Below, one piece after another: positions 50,245 to 57,291 of a stretch of 64,000 nucleotides of DNA. Location: NCBI GenBank assembly GCA_905210485.1, contig CAJLXA010000001.1:1-64000 (forward strand), read 5' to 3'. A model generated the notes under the pieces. That model was not told the origin of the DNA. It saw only the letters and a list, made by a program, of their open reading frames with translations, and made no database searches. Position numbers and translations under genes: made by a program. The stretch's first letter is position 1. Each line of letters opens with the position of its first letter. This stretch comes from an uncultured Eubacteriales bacterium (GTDB lineage Bacteria > Bacillota > Clostridia > Oscillospirales > CAG-272).

Positions 50245-51747
50245 TCAGATCTGTTTATTGGCCGTCTTCAGCATAACGTCATGGGCGCCGCCCTCTACGA
50301 TGCTGACCGAGGAAACGAGGGTCAGTTTGGCCTTCGCCTGCAATTCGGGAATGGTCAGAGCGCCGCAGTTACACATGGTAGAACGCACCTTGGCGAGCGA
50401 TTGCTGTACATTATCCGAAAGTTTGCCCGCATACGGAATGTACGAATCGACGCCCTCTTCGAACGAAAGTTTGGCACTGCCGCCGAGATCGTAACGCTGC
50501 CAGTTGCGCGCACGGCTCGAACCTTCGCCCCAGTATTCTTTCATCAACGTGCCGTTCACGTTGACTTTGGCCGAGGGCGATTCGTCAAAACGGGCGAAAT
50601 AACGGCCGAGCATGACAAAATCCGCGCCCATGGCAAGCGCCAGCGTGATGTGATGGTCATGAACAATGCCGCCGTCCGAACATACGGGAACATAGATGCC
50701 GGTTTCCTTGAAATACTCATCGCGTGCATGGCAGACCTCAATCAGCGCCGTGGCCTGTCCGCGGCCGATGCCCTTGGTTTCACGCGTGATGCAGATGGAG
50801 CCGCCGCCGATGCCCACCTTGATGAAATCGGCGCCGCAATCGGCAAGGAAGCGGAAGCCATCTGCGTCCACAACGTTTCCCGCGCCGACCTTGACGGTTT
50901 CGCCGTATTTGTCGCGTACCCATTGAATCGTGCGCTTCTGCCATTCGGAAAAGCCTTCGGAAGAGTCGATGCACAGCACATCGGCACCGGCTTCCACAAG
51001 AGCGGGGATACGCTCCGCATAGTCGCGGGTATTGATACCTGCGCCGACAATATAGCGTTTTTTCGCGTCCAGAAGTTCCAGGGGATTCAGTTTATGCTGG
51101 TCGTAATCCTTGCGGAAAACAAAACACGAAAGCGTTCCGTCTTTACGCACAATCGGAAGAGAATTCAGTTTATGATCCCAGATAATGTCGTTTGCTTCTT
51201 TCAGGGTCGTTCCCTCGGGTGCCGTGACAAGTTTTTCGCGCGAAGTCATGAACGACGAGACTTTTTCATCGGGATTCATGCGGCTGACCCGGTAATCGCG
51301 GCTGGTCACAATGCCGAGCAGTTTTCCGTCCGGCGTGCCGTCTTCCGTAACGGCAACCGTCGAATGTCCCGTCATAGATTTCAGATCCAGCACGTCGGCA
51401 AGAGTGGCGTCGGGTCTTATGTTGGAATCGCTTTTTACAAAACCGGCCTTATAGCCTTTTACGCGTGCGACCATGGCCGCCTCGTCCGCAATCGACTGCG
51501 AACCGTAAATAAAGGAAACGCCGCCCTCGGTTGCGAGCGCAATCGCCAGTTTGTCTCCGGATACCGCCTGCATAATGGCGGACACCATCGGAATATTGAG
51601 GCTGATCGCCGGTTCTTCACCGCTCCGGTAACGGACAAGCGGCGTCTTCAGGGACACGTTCGTCGGAATACATTCCGCCGAAGAATAGCCGGGGACAAGC
51701 AGATATTCATTGAATGTGCGGGACGGTTCGTCGTAAAAATAAGCCAT
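50245..51747 (-). CDS. guaB: IMP dehydrogenase
   Basis: A 500-residue enzyme oxidising IMP to XMP in GMP synthesis. PMVSAIMQAVSGDKLAIALATEGGVSFIYG opens the barrel; two CBS motifs (about 95-220) lie in the loop (TSRDYRVSRMNPDEKVSSFM, PIVRKDGTLSCFVF); the catalytic cysteine is in GIGGGSICITRE; the IMP loop CSDGGIVHDHHITLALAMGADFVMLG follows. It belongs to the roughly 500-residue clade seen in Clostridia, with a modified active-site loop. The ATG at 51747 follows GAAGGAG by 8 bp. Confidence 0.93.
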   Translation of the reverse strand: MAYFYDEPSRTFNEYLLVPGYSSAECIPTNVSLKTPLVRYRSGEEPAISLNIPMVSAIMQAVSGDKLAIALATEGGVSFIYGSQSIADEAAMVARVKGYKAGFVKSDSNIRPDATLADVLDLKSMTGHSTVAVTEDGTPDGKLLGIVTSRDYRVSRMNPDEKVSSFMTSREKLVTAPEGTTLKEANDIIWDHKLNSLPIVRKDGTLSCFVFRKDYDQHKLNPLELLDAKKRYIVGAGINTRDYAERIPALVEAGADVLCIDSSEGFSEWQKRTIQWVRDKYGETVKVGAGNVVDADGFRFLADCGADFIKVGIGGGSICITRETKGIGRGQATALIEVCHARDEYFKETGIYVPVCSDGGIVHDHHITLALAMGADFVMLGRYFARFDESPSAKVNVNGTLMKEYWGEGSSRARNWQRYDLGGSAKLSFEEGVDSYIPYAGKLSDNVQQSLAKVRSTMCNCGALTIPELQAKAKLTLVSSVSIVEGGAHDVMLKTANKQI

Positions 51748-51878
51748 ACATTTCTCTCCTTCGCCAACTTCTATATGATTCTTTATAAAATATTTTGTCT
51801 ATTATAACACCGCCGCGACAACCTGTCAAGAGACCGTTCGCGCTTTTTCGCAATTTTCGGCAGGATTCCCCTATAAAG

Positions 51879-51907
51879 AAAACGACCCATGGCGCATGGG
51901 TCGTTTT
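51879..51907 (-). terminator. Terminator of the SDR gene
   Basis: AAAACGACCCATG-GCG-CATGGGTCGTTTT, a perfect 13-bp stem. Confidence 0.85.
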
Positions 51908-51915
51908 TCCCGGAT

Positions 51916-52719
51916 TCAGTCCGCCTGTTTTCCGGTCGGTTTTTTCAGCATGCGGAGCCAAAGCCGCGAAAGGATTGCGGACGGCAAAAGTTTGGACAAA
52001 AGATGCTGGAACTTCGTAAAACCGTTCGTCACGCAGTAAAATTTTCCTTTTGACGCATTGCGGACGCATTTTTCCGCCACAGCCGGAGCCGAAAGCAAAG
52101 GGGTATATTTTTTCGGCGTTCTGACACCGTTCTCCGTATTCTCGGCTTTTCCGAGGAACTCGGTCTCCACCCAGCCGGGGCAGAGACAGGTGACATAAAC
52201 GCCTGCCGCGCGCGCTTCAAAACGAAGCGCCTTGGCATAATGCAAAACAAAAGCTTTGGTCGACGCATAGATATTGAATCCGGGGAGCGCGGTAAAACAG
52301 GAGGCGCTTCCGAGCAGGATCACATGGCCGCCCTTTTCCATCAAAGGCAAAAAGCGCTGCGTAAGCACAACCGTCGCCTTTACGTTCAGGTCGATCATGT
52401 TGGTTACCGTTCTTTCTTCGACCTGACGGTAATCGCCGAATACGCCGAATCCCGCGGCGCTGACAAACCATCTGATGGAGCCGGCCGCCGTCTTCACGGC
52501 GTTGCTCACCGCAGAAAGTCCCTCCGCGGTCAAAAGATCGGCGGGAACGATCTCCACCTGTTTTGCCCCCTCAGAAAGCAGTTCTTCTTTCAGGGACAAC
52601 AACCTTTCCGTGCGGCGGGCAACAATATAAAACACATCGGCTTTTTTCTGTCGGCAAAGGCATTTCGCCAGTTCCATACCAATGCCGGACGACGCTCCCG
52701 TGATGACTGCTGTGGCCAT
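51916..52719 (-). CDS. Short-chain dehydrogenase/reductase
   Basis: A 267-residue SDR: TGASSGIGMELAKCL for cofactor binding, AAGFGVFG, a serine in LLGSASCF, and YASTKAF with the catalytic Tyr/Lys. The C-terminal basic segment (LLPSAILSRLWLRMLKK) may associate with membranes, as in DltE/YqjQ-type SDRs. The start at 52719 follows AAGGAGG; a copy of the recurring inverted repeat lies directly upstream of that site. It probably shares a transcript with the XRE/S24 gene 43 bp upstream. Confidence 0.9.
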   Translation of the reverse strand: MATAVITGASSGIGMELAKCLCRQKKADVFYIVARRTERLLSLKEELLSEGAKQVEIVPADLLTAEGLSAVSNAVKTAAGSIRWFVSAAGFGVFGDYRQVEERTVTNMIDLNVKATVVLTQRFLPLMEKGGHVILLGSASCFTALPGFNIYASTKAFVLHYAKALRFEARAAGVYVTCLCPGWVETEFLGKAENTENGVRTPKKYTPLLSAPAVAEKCVRNASKGKFYCVTNGFTKFQHLLSKLLPSAILSRLWLRMLKKPTGKQAD

Positions 52720-52733
52720 ATAATCCTCCTTAA

Positions 52734-52751
52734 TGTAAACCATACATTACA
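52734..52751. repeat. Post-stop inverted repeat, copy 9 (XRE/S24 gene)
   Basis: TGTAAA-CCATAC-ATTACA, 11 bp after the minus-strand XRE/S24 stop codon and next to the SDR ribosome site. Confidence 0.55.
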
Positions 52752-52762
52752 ATTATAAGATT

Positions 52763-53443
52763 TTACTGTATCGTGCTTTGAAATGCGAACGCGCGGCCGA
52801 GAATCACAGCCTGACGTCTTTTGCCGCCCGTCAGAACGATCGGCGCATGTTGCGGATTTTCCGCGATCAGAACGATTTTCTTTTCTTCGGGATAATCATA
52901 AAACCGCCGGATATACGTCGTGCCTTCGTAAACGACCGCCGCCACGTCGCCGTTACCGACTTCGGCGCGCTCGAAAAACACAATGTCTCCTTTATGGATC
53001 CGCGCTCCCGCCATACTGTCGTCGGGAATAGTGAAATAAAAGTCCGCCTGCTCGCCGAAGCCGGGAAGTTTTCTCTGCGCCGGAAGCACATCGGCGTATC
53101 CGTCAAGAACGGGCGGCTCCGCGCCGACGGCCACCACGCCGGCAGGATTTTTTCTTTTATCCGCCGTGCCTTCGGTAAAGAACGCAGGCGTGCAAAACTC
53201 ATCCCCGTCGTAAAGCGGCTCGGACAACAGCTCCACCGTCTTGTCGGTATAACCCAACAATACCGCCGGCGTTGTTCCGAGGATTTCGGCCAGTTGCTCC
53301 AGTTTGTCATGCGGTATGGTGGCAATCTGACCGTTTTCATAGCGAAAAACAGTCTGTCGGGACACGCCGAGCTTTGATGCGAGTTCTTCCACCGTATATC
53401 CGCAGGTACGGCGCCTCATTCTGATGTTTTCTCCGAGTTTCAT
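52763..53443 (-). CDS. XRE-family transcriptional regulator with S24/LexA-like domain
   Basis: A 226-residue repressor-like protein: helix-turn-helix (about 5-60, YTVEELASKLGVSRQTVFRYENG), a linker, and a C-terminal S24 domain with the nucleophile serine in PDDSMAGARIHKGD (S143). The lysine of the LexA/CI dyad should lie in a TVKRFY-like motif; here the motif reads TYIRRFY, so arginine (R179) replaces it. Self-cleavage may be lost or altered. It is divergent from two small unknown genes, with matching palindromes (TTGTTGC-N7-GCAACAA) in the shared control region, typical of a phage-type switch. Confidence 0.88.
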   Translation of the reverse strand: MKLGENIRMRRRTCGYTVEELASKLGVSRQTVFRYENGQIATIPHDKLEQLAEILGTTPAVLLGYTDKTVELLSEPLYDGDEFCTPAFFTEGTADKRKNPAGVVAVGAEPPVLDGYADVLPAQRKLPGFGEQADFYFTIPDDSMAGARIHKGDIVFFERAEVGNGDVAAVVYEGTTYIRRFYDYPEEKKIVLIAENPQHAPIVLTGGKRRQAVILGRAFAFQSTIQ

Positions 53444-53589
53444 AGTCCTCTCCTAACAGAGGGGGAGAGATGCAAAAACGATCGGCGACCGGCCGTCCGT
53501 GGAAATTTCACAATGCCCCGAACCGTTTTTTATATTCCGTCTCCCTCTTTTCGGCACCGCTTTGACCGTGTGCCGTTTCATTGTATAAT

Positions 53590-53618
53590 ATTGTACCACT
53601 TCGTCACAAAAATTGCAA
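53590..53618 (-). promoter_or_regulatory. Promoter of the XRE/S24 gene
   Basis: Minus strand: TTGCAA (53613-53618), 17 bp, TACAAT (53590-53595). The -35 box overlaps a GCAACA half-site, consistent with autoregulation. Confidence 0.65.
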
Positions 53619-53640
53619 CAGATTTTATAAAAAAATATTT

Positions 53641-53661
53641 TTGTTGCGTAAAATGCAACAA
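53641..53661. promoter_or_regulatory. Operator-like palindrome O1
   Basis: TTGTTGC-N7-GCAACAA, a perfect 21-bp palindrome 5 bp before the -35 box of the plus-strand promoter. Confidence 0.65.
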
Positions 53662-53666
53662 ATCTA

Positions 53667-53695
53667 TTGACAAACGACAAAATTCGCGTTATACT
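53667..53695 (+). promoter_or_regulatory. Promoter of the two small unknown genes
   Basis: TTGACA (53667-53672), 17 bp, TATACT (53690-53695), flanked by palindromes O1 and O2. The leader to the first ATG is about 200 nt. Confidence 0.7.
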
Positions 53696-53756
53696 TGTTC
53701 ACGTCGGAAATATTATCCTGTCCCGGAACTTGTTTCCGGATTATTTTTCGCCTTGT

Positions 53757-53777
53757 TTGTTGCATATTATGCAACAA
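53757..53777. promoter_or_regulatory. Operator-like palindrome O2
   Basis: TTGTTGC-N7-GCAACAA, the same 21-bp site as O1, about 55 bp inside the plus-strand transcript. Confidence 0.65.
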
Positions 53778-53903
53778 ACAAAATCGGTAAGAGGGATGAA
53801 GTAACCCGTTACGTTACGTTTTTGAACGGTACCGCAAAAGCTTAGCGCACGAAATTTCCGACAAAATCATACTCATATACAGAACTATGGAGGAACAAAA
53901 TAT

Positions 53904-54242
53904 ATGTATCACTATCAACCCACCGCATATACCGAAGAACCGACGCTGTGGCGCGACGCCGAAGACGTCCGCGAGGAACTTTCGCTTCTGCATGTCGCCC
54001 TCACGCATGCCAGAACGCGTCTTGACGCACTGTATGCCTGCCGCGATGCCGTTCTGACCCACGCGGAAGAGGAAACGGAGGAAAAAGGAGCGGCCGCAGA
54101 GACTGTTGACAGCCTGCTGTGCGGCATTGAAGAAGCAGAGAGCGAAATCGACGGACTGCGCGAAGACATAAGCGATCTGAAAAACGAACTGGAGGACAGT
54201 CTTTACATGATCCGTGCCGGAAGGGAGGAGAGCGCACTGTGA
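53904..54242 (+). CDS. Small acidic coiled-coil protein, unknown
   Basis: A 112-residue protein, strongly helical and acidic (long heptad-like stretches around VREELSLLHVALTHARTRLD and EEAESEIDGLREDISDLKNE). No family recognised. Ribosome site GGAGG precedes the ATG at 53904. It overlaps the next gene by four bases. Under control of the XRE/S24-type divergent promoter it resembles a small module of a prophage or mobile remnant, but no other phage gene is present. Confidence 0.65.
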   Translation: MYHYQPTAYTEEPTLWRDAEDVREELSLLHVALTHARTRLDALYACRDAVLTHAEEETEEKGAAAETVDSLLCGIEEAESEIDGLREDISDLKNELEDSLYMIRAGREESAL

Positions 54243-54562
54243 AAAAGAATACCGTTATTCTTCCGCTCGACGTTGCACGCACCGTCGCTTCCCTCTGCAA
54301 CGACTATGATCGCCGCGTTCACGAACTTGCTCTCCGCAAAAAGCCGGAAGCCGTTCTGAAACACTATGCTTATCTCAACGCCGCCATCGACGACGCTCTT
54401 GCCGAGGTGTGTGAAGAAAGCATACGCGAACCTATGCGGCGGGACATCGGCCTTATGCGCGGCCATCGCATGTCGCCGATCTATTATATATCGGAAAAGA
54501 CTTATAAACTGCGCAAGCGCAACGCCAAATTACGTATCGCCGAAAAACTGCATCTGTTTTGA
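54239..54562 (+). CDS. Small basic protein, unknown, possibly phage-regulator-like
   Basis: A 107-residue protein starting at GTG (54239), overlapping the previous stop codon. The C-terminus (YYISEKTYKLRKRNAKLRIAEKLHLF) reminds me of the end of ArpU-like phage regulators, where an ISERTFKR-type helix precedes a basic tail; this likeness is weak. It is co-transcribed with the coiled-coil gene. Function unknown. Confidence 0.6.
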   Translation: MKKNTVILPLDVARTVASLCNDYDRRVHELALRKKPEAVLKHYAYLNAAIDDALAEVCEESIREPMRRDIGLMRGHRMSPIYYISEKTYKLRKRNAKLRIAEKLHLF

Positions 54563-54594
54563 CGACGCTTTTTCGCAAAATATGCGGCGCCCTA

Positions 54595-54623
54595 TTGACA
54601 AACGGTGAAAGAAATGTTAAAAT
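54595..54623 (+). promoter_or_regulatory. Promoter of the riboswitch-oadB transcript
   Basis: TTGACA (54595-54600), 17 bp, TAAAAT (54618-54623), placing the start a few bases before the leader structure. Confidence 0.75.
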
Positions 54624-54633
54624 TCTTTTGCTT

Positions 54634-54762
54634 CAAGAGGGAGTAGTCGGCGATTTGCGTTATAAACGGCGTCATGACGGCCTTATCGGCTCGCTGTTAT
54701 ATTAAATGACAAGACTCTTATTGCATACCTGTGCGGTGTGTGATAAGAGTCTCTTGTTTTTT
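54634..54762 (+). promoter_or_regulatory. Candidate metal-ion riboswitch with terminator, upstream of oadB
   Basis: A closing stem AAGAG (54635-54639) / CTCTT (54715-54719) frames GGAGTAG on the 5' side and ACAAGA on the 3' side, the landmarks of yybP-ykoY-type aptamers. The 3' strand of that stem is also the 5' arm of a terminator (54709-54721 with 54743-54757, then a T-run), so ligand binding should block termination. The downstream gene belongs to a Na+-pumping decarboxylase, so a Na+-sensing class is an alternative to Mn2+. I could not run a covariance search. Confidence 0.5.
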
Positions 54763-54810
54763 CGTATATTCCGCCGCTTTTCCCGTAATAATGACAAAAA
54801 GGAGTATTCT

Positions 54811-55920
54811 ATGGATTTTTTCTCATTTCTTTACCAGAATGTCGCGGAGAATTTTGACCCACGTATGATCGCCATGTGGGCTATCGGCGGTCTCCTCATT
54901 TTCCTTGCCATCAAAAAGGATATGGAGCCGACCCTTCTTCTGCCGATGGGCTTCGGCGTTATCCTCGTCAACCTGCCGCTTTCGGGCGTCATCGGCGAAG
55001 AGGGGGCATTGCAGATCCTTTACAATGCCGGCATAGCCAATGAACTTTTCCCGCTCATTCTTTTCATCGGCGTCGGCGCCATGATCGACTTCGGCCCAAT
55101 CCTTTCCAATCCGAAACTCATGCTGTTCGGCGCGGCCGCGCAGTTCGGTATCTTCTTCACGCTCTGCACGGCCTCCATGTTCTTCCCGTTGAAAGACGCC
55201 GCTTCCATCGCCACCATCGGCGCGGCAGACGGCCCGACCGCCATCGTCGTTGCGCAGATGCTGAATTCGCAATACCTCGGCGCCATCATGGTTGCTGCCT
55301 ATTCTTATATGGCGCTGGTGCCGATCGTACAGCCTCCCGTCATCAAACTTCTGACAACAAAGAAAGAGCGTCTGATCCGTATGCCGTACAGACCGCAGAG
55401 TGTCTCCAAACTGACGCGTATTCTGTTTCCGATCGTCATCACCGTCATCGCCGGCCTCGTCTCTCCGAATTCCGTTGCGCTTGTCGGTTTCCTGATGTTC
55501 GGCAACCTTCTCCGTGAATGCGGCGTTCTGAACGCCCTGTCCGAAACGGCGCAGAAAGTCCTTGCCAATCTCGTTACCATCTTCCTCGGTATCACGATCG
55601 CCACGCAGATGGTTTACGATAAATTCCTGCAACCCGCAACGCTTCTGATTCTCGGACTCGGCCTTGTGGCGTTCATCTTCGACACTGCGGGCGGCGTTCT
55701 GTTTGCCAAATTCCTGAACCTCTTCCTGAAAGAAAAAATGAATCCCATGATCGGCGCGGCCGGCATTTCCGCTTTCCCGATGTCGGGCAGAGTGGTGCAC
55801 AAAATGGGACTTGCGGAAGATAATCAGAATTTTCTTCTCATGCATTCCATGGGCGTCAATGTGTCGGGGCAGATTGCCTCGGTCATCGCGGGCGGCCTGA
55901 TTCTCAATTTCTTTATGTAA
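54811..55920 (+). CDS. oadB: Sodium ion-translocating decarboxylase subunit beta
   Basis: A 369-residue OadB-family membrane protein, the Na+ channel subunit of oxaloacetate/methylmalonyl/glutaconyl decarboxylases. Hallmarks: LLPMGFGVILVNLP, LFIGVGAMIDFGP, the ion-binding ATIGAADGPTAIV, and the C-terminal FDTAGGVLFAKFLNLF and NPMIGAAGISAFPMSGR. The ATG at 54811 follows AAGGAG by 6 bp. It is followed by a small gamma-like subunit; the biotin and carboxyltransferase subunits are not in the window. A candidate riboswitch and terminator precede it. Confidence 0.94.
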   Translation: MDFFSFLYQNVAENFDPRMIAMWAIGGLLIFLAIKKDMEPTLLLPMGFGVILVNLPLSGVIGEEGALQILYNAGIANELFPLILFIGVGAMIDFGPILSNPKLMLFGAAAQFGIFFTLCTASMFFPLKDAASIATIGAADGPTAIVVAQMLNSQYLGAIMVAAYSYMALVPIVQPPVIKLLTTKKERLIRMPYRPQSVSKLTRILFPIVITVIAGLVSPNSVALVGFLMFGNLLRECGVLNALSETAQKVLANLVTIFLGITIATQMVYDKFLQPATLLILGLGLVAFIFDTAGGVLFAKFLNLFLKEKMNPMIGAAGISAFPMSGRVVHKMGLAEDNQNFLLMHSMGVNVSGQIASVIAGGLILNFFM

Positions 55921-55938
55921 AGCGGAAAGGAGTACTGT

Positions 55939-56088
55939 ATGCCGTTACTGAATTTTGACGCCGGTCAGTTTGTCAAAAACCTCCCGTATCTCGGAAAAGG
56001 TATGCTCGGTATTTTCGTTGTGATCGGCCTCATCATCGCCGTCACCGCCCTCCTCAATACCGTTACAAACAAGCTGAACAAAAAATGA
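55939..56088 (+). CDS. Small OadG-like (gamma) subunit
   Basis: A 49-residue protein with a single membrane helix (MLGIFVVIGLIIAVTALLN) and a short basic end (NKLNKK). It starts at ATG 55939, 8 bp after AAAGGAG, 18 bp behind oadB. One helix followed by a polar tail is the OadG/gamma-subunit layout, here very short, and OadG_1-like proteins of this kind sit next to OadB in Clostridia. It probably stabilises the beta subunit. Confidence 0.75.
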   Translation: MPLLNFDAGQFVKNLPYLGKGMLGIFVVIGLIIAVTALLNTVTNKLNKK

Positions 56089-56121
56089 AAAAACGCCCGG
56101 CGACACATCGTCGGGCGTTTT
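56089..56121 (+). terminator. Terminator of the oadBG operon
   Basis: AAAACGCCCGGCGA and TCGTCGGGCGTTTT form a stem just after the stop codon. Confidence 0.8.
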
Positions 56122-56218
56122 CGCATAGTACCATTTATGACAACTATACTTCACAAAGAAAGCGCTTTTTAATTCATTTATTTTATACGGTCACTGACCG
56201 GGAAACGGAGAAAAAGCA

Positions 56219-57055
56219 ATGAGACAATGTGGACTTTCGAGAAACGATCAACTGACGGAACAGGATTTTTCCGAAATGCATGACGCCGGCATCGGCATTA
56301 TGGAACTGTCGCCGCGGCAGAACGAAGCGTATGACTTCCTGGATTTCGACCGCTATACCGCGCTCTCCGAAAAATACGCGGTGCGTATCCGCAGTTTTCA
56401 TCTGCGCTTCGTCCCTTTTGAAACGCTGGATATTTCCGCCGTCGACGAAGAAGCAAGGACAAAAGCCGTAACATATCAGAAAAACAGCATGACGCTCGCG
56501 GCTGCGGCAGGCATCCGCCTGTTTGTCATTCATCCGAGCGGCGAACCCATCGCGGACGGTGAACGCCGTCTCCGTATGGAAGCGGCCAAGCGTTCGCTCG
56601 CCGCGTTGGCGGAACATGCCGCGCGCCTCGGCGCCACCGTTGCCGTCGAAGATCTGCCGCGCACCTGCCTCGGTCGTTCCTCGGACGAAATTCTGGAACT
56701 GATCGGCGTTGATGAACGGCTTCGCGTATGCTTTGACACCAATCACCTTCTGGGCGAGGATCCCTGCGACTTTGCGCGTAAAGTCGGGAAGAAGATTGTG
56801 ACAACGCACGTATCCGATTACGATTTTGTCGACGAACGTCATTGGCTTCCGGGCGAAGGACGGATTGATTGGGTACGGCTCATTGACACGTTGGATGAAA
56901 TCGGCTATGACGGCCCTCTCGTATACGAACTCGGCCTGAAAGCCCCCGCCACCATTTCCCGCCCGCGCGATCTTAACGCTTTTGATTTTGCGGAAAATTG
57001 CGTCGCTCTCGAAAAAAGGCTGAAACCGACCGTTATCGGGAAACCGCTTGTGTAA
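56219..57055 (+). CDS. Sugar phosphate isomerase/epimerase family (TIM barrel)
   Basis: A 278-residue AP-endonuclease-2-like TIM barrel. Metal-site residues are likely in FVIHPSGEP, AVEDLPRTCLG (Glu), CFDTNHLLGEDP (Asp/His), THVSDYD and GEGRIDW. The family holds xylose-isomerase-like isomerases, epimerases and inosose dehydratases; nothing here picks a substrate. ACGGAG precedes the ATG. Monocistronic. Confidence 0.85.
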   Translation: MRQCGLSRNDQLTEQDFSEMHDAGIGIMELSPRQNEAYDFLDFDRYTALSEKYAVRIRSFHLRFVPFETLDISAVDEEARTKAVTYQKNSMTLAAAAGIRLFVIHPSGEPIADGERRLRMEAAKRSLAALAEHAARLGATVAVEDLPRTCLGRSSDEILELIGVDERLRVCFDTNHLLGEDPCDFARKVGKKIVTTHVSDYDFVDERHWLPGEGRIDWVRLIDTLDEIGYDGPLVYELGLKAPATISRPRDLNAFDFAENCVALEKRLKPTVIGKPLV

Positions 57056-57291
57056 TCCTCTCCATCGGGAAAGCGCGCGACCGCAGAAATCTGACGACTG
57101 CGCTTCGGCCGGAATCCTCTATTCTGAGGGAACAACCGTTGATAAAACCGACAGAGAAAGATACCTGATTCACCGCTCTCCGCCACGCGGCGATTAAGAG
57201 AGACGACGCAAAAAAGGGATATACGGACAAATGTCCGTATATCCCTTTTCCTTATCGGAGATATGGTTTTTAAGTTCCGCCCGCTTTCCGG
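57056..57291. other. Intergenic region with bidirectional terminator
   Basis: No gene is seen. A perfect 18-bp hairpin (57212-57249; AAAAGGGATATACGGACA and complement) terminates transcripts from both sides. The stretch 57060-57200 shows nothing supportable. Confidence 0.8.

Noticed and set aside
50281..51807. A 508-residue open frame opposite the IMP dehydrogenase gene
   Set aside because: Antisense shadow of a well-conserved enzyme gene.
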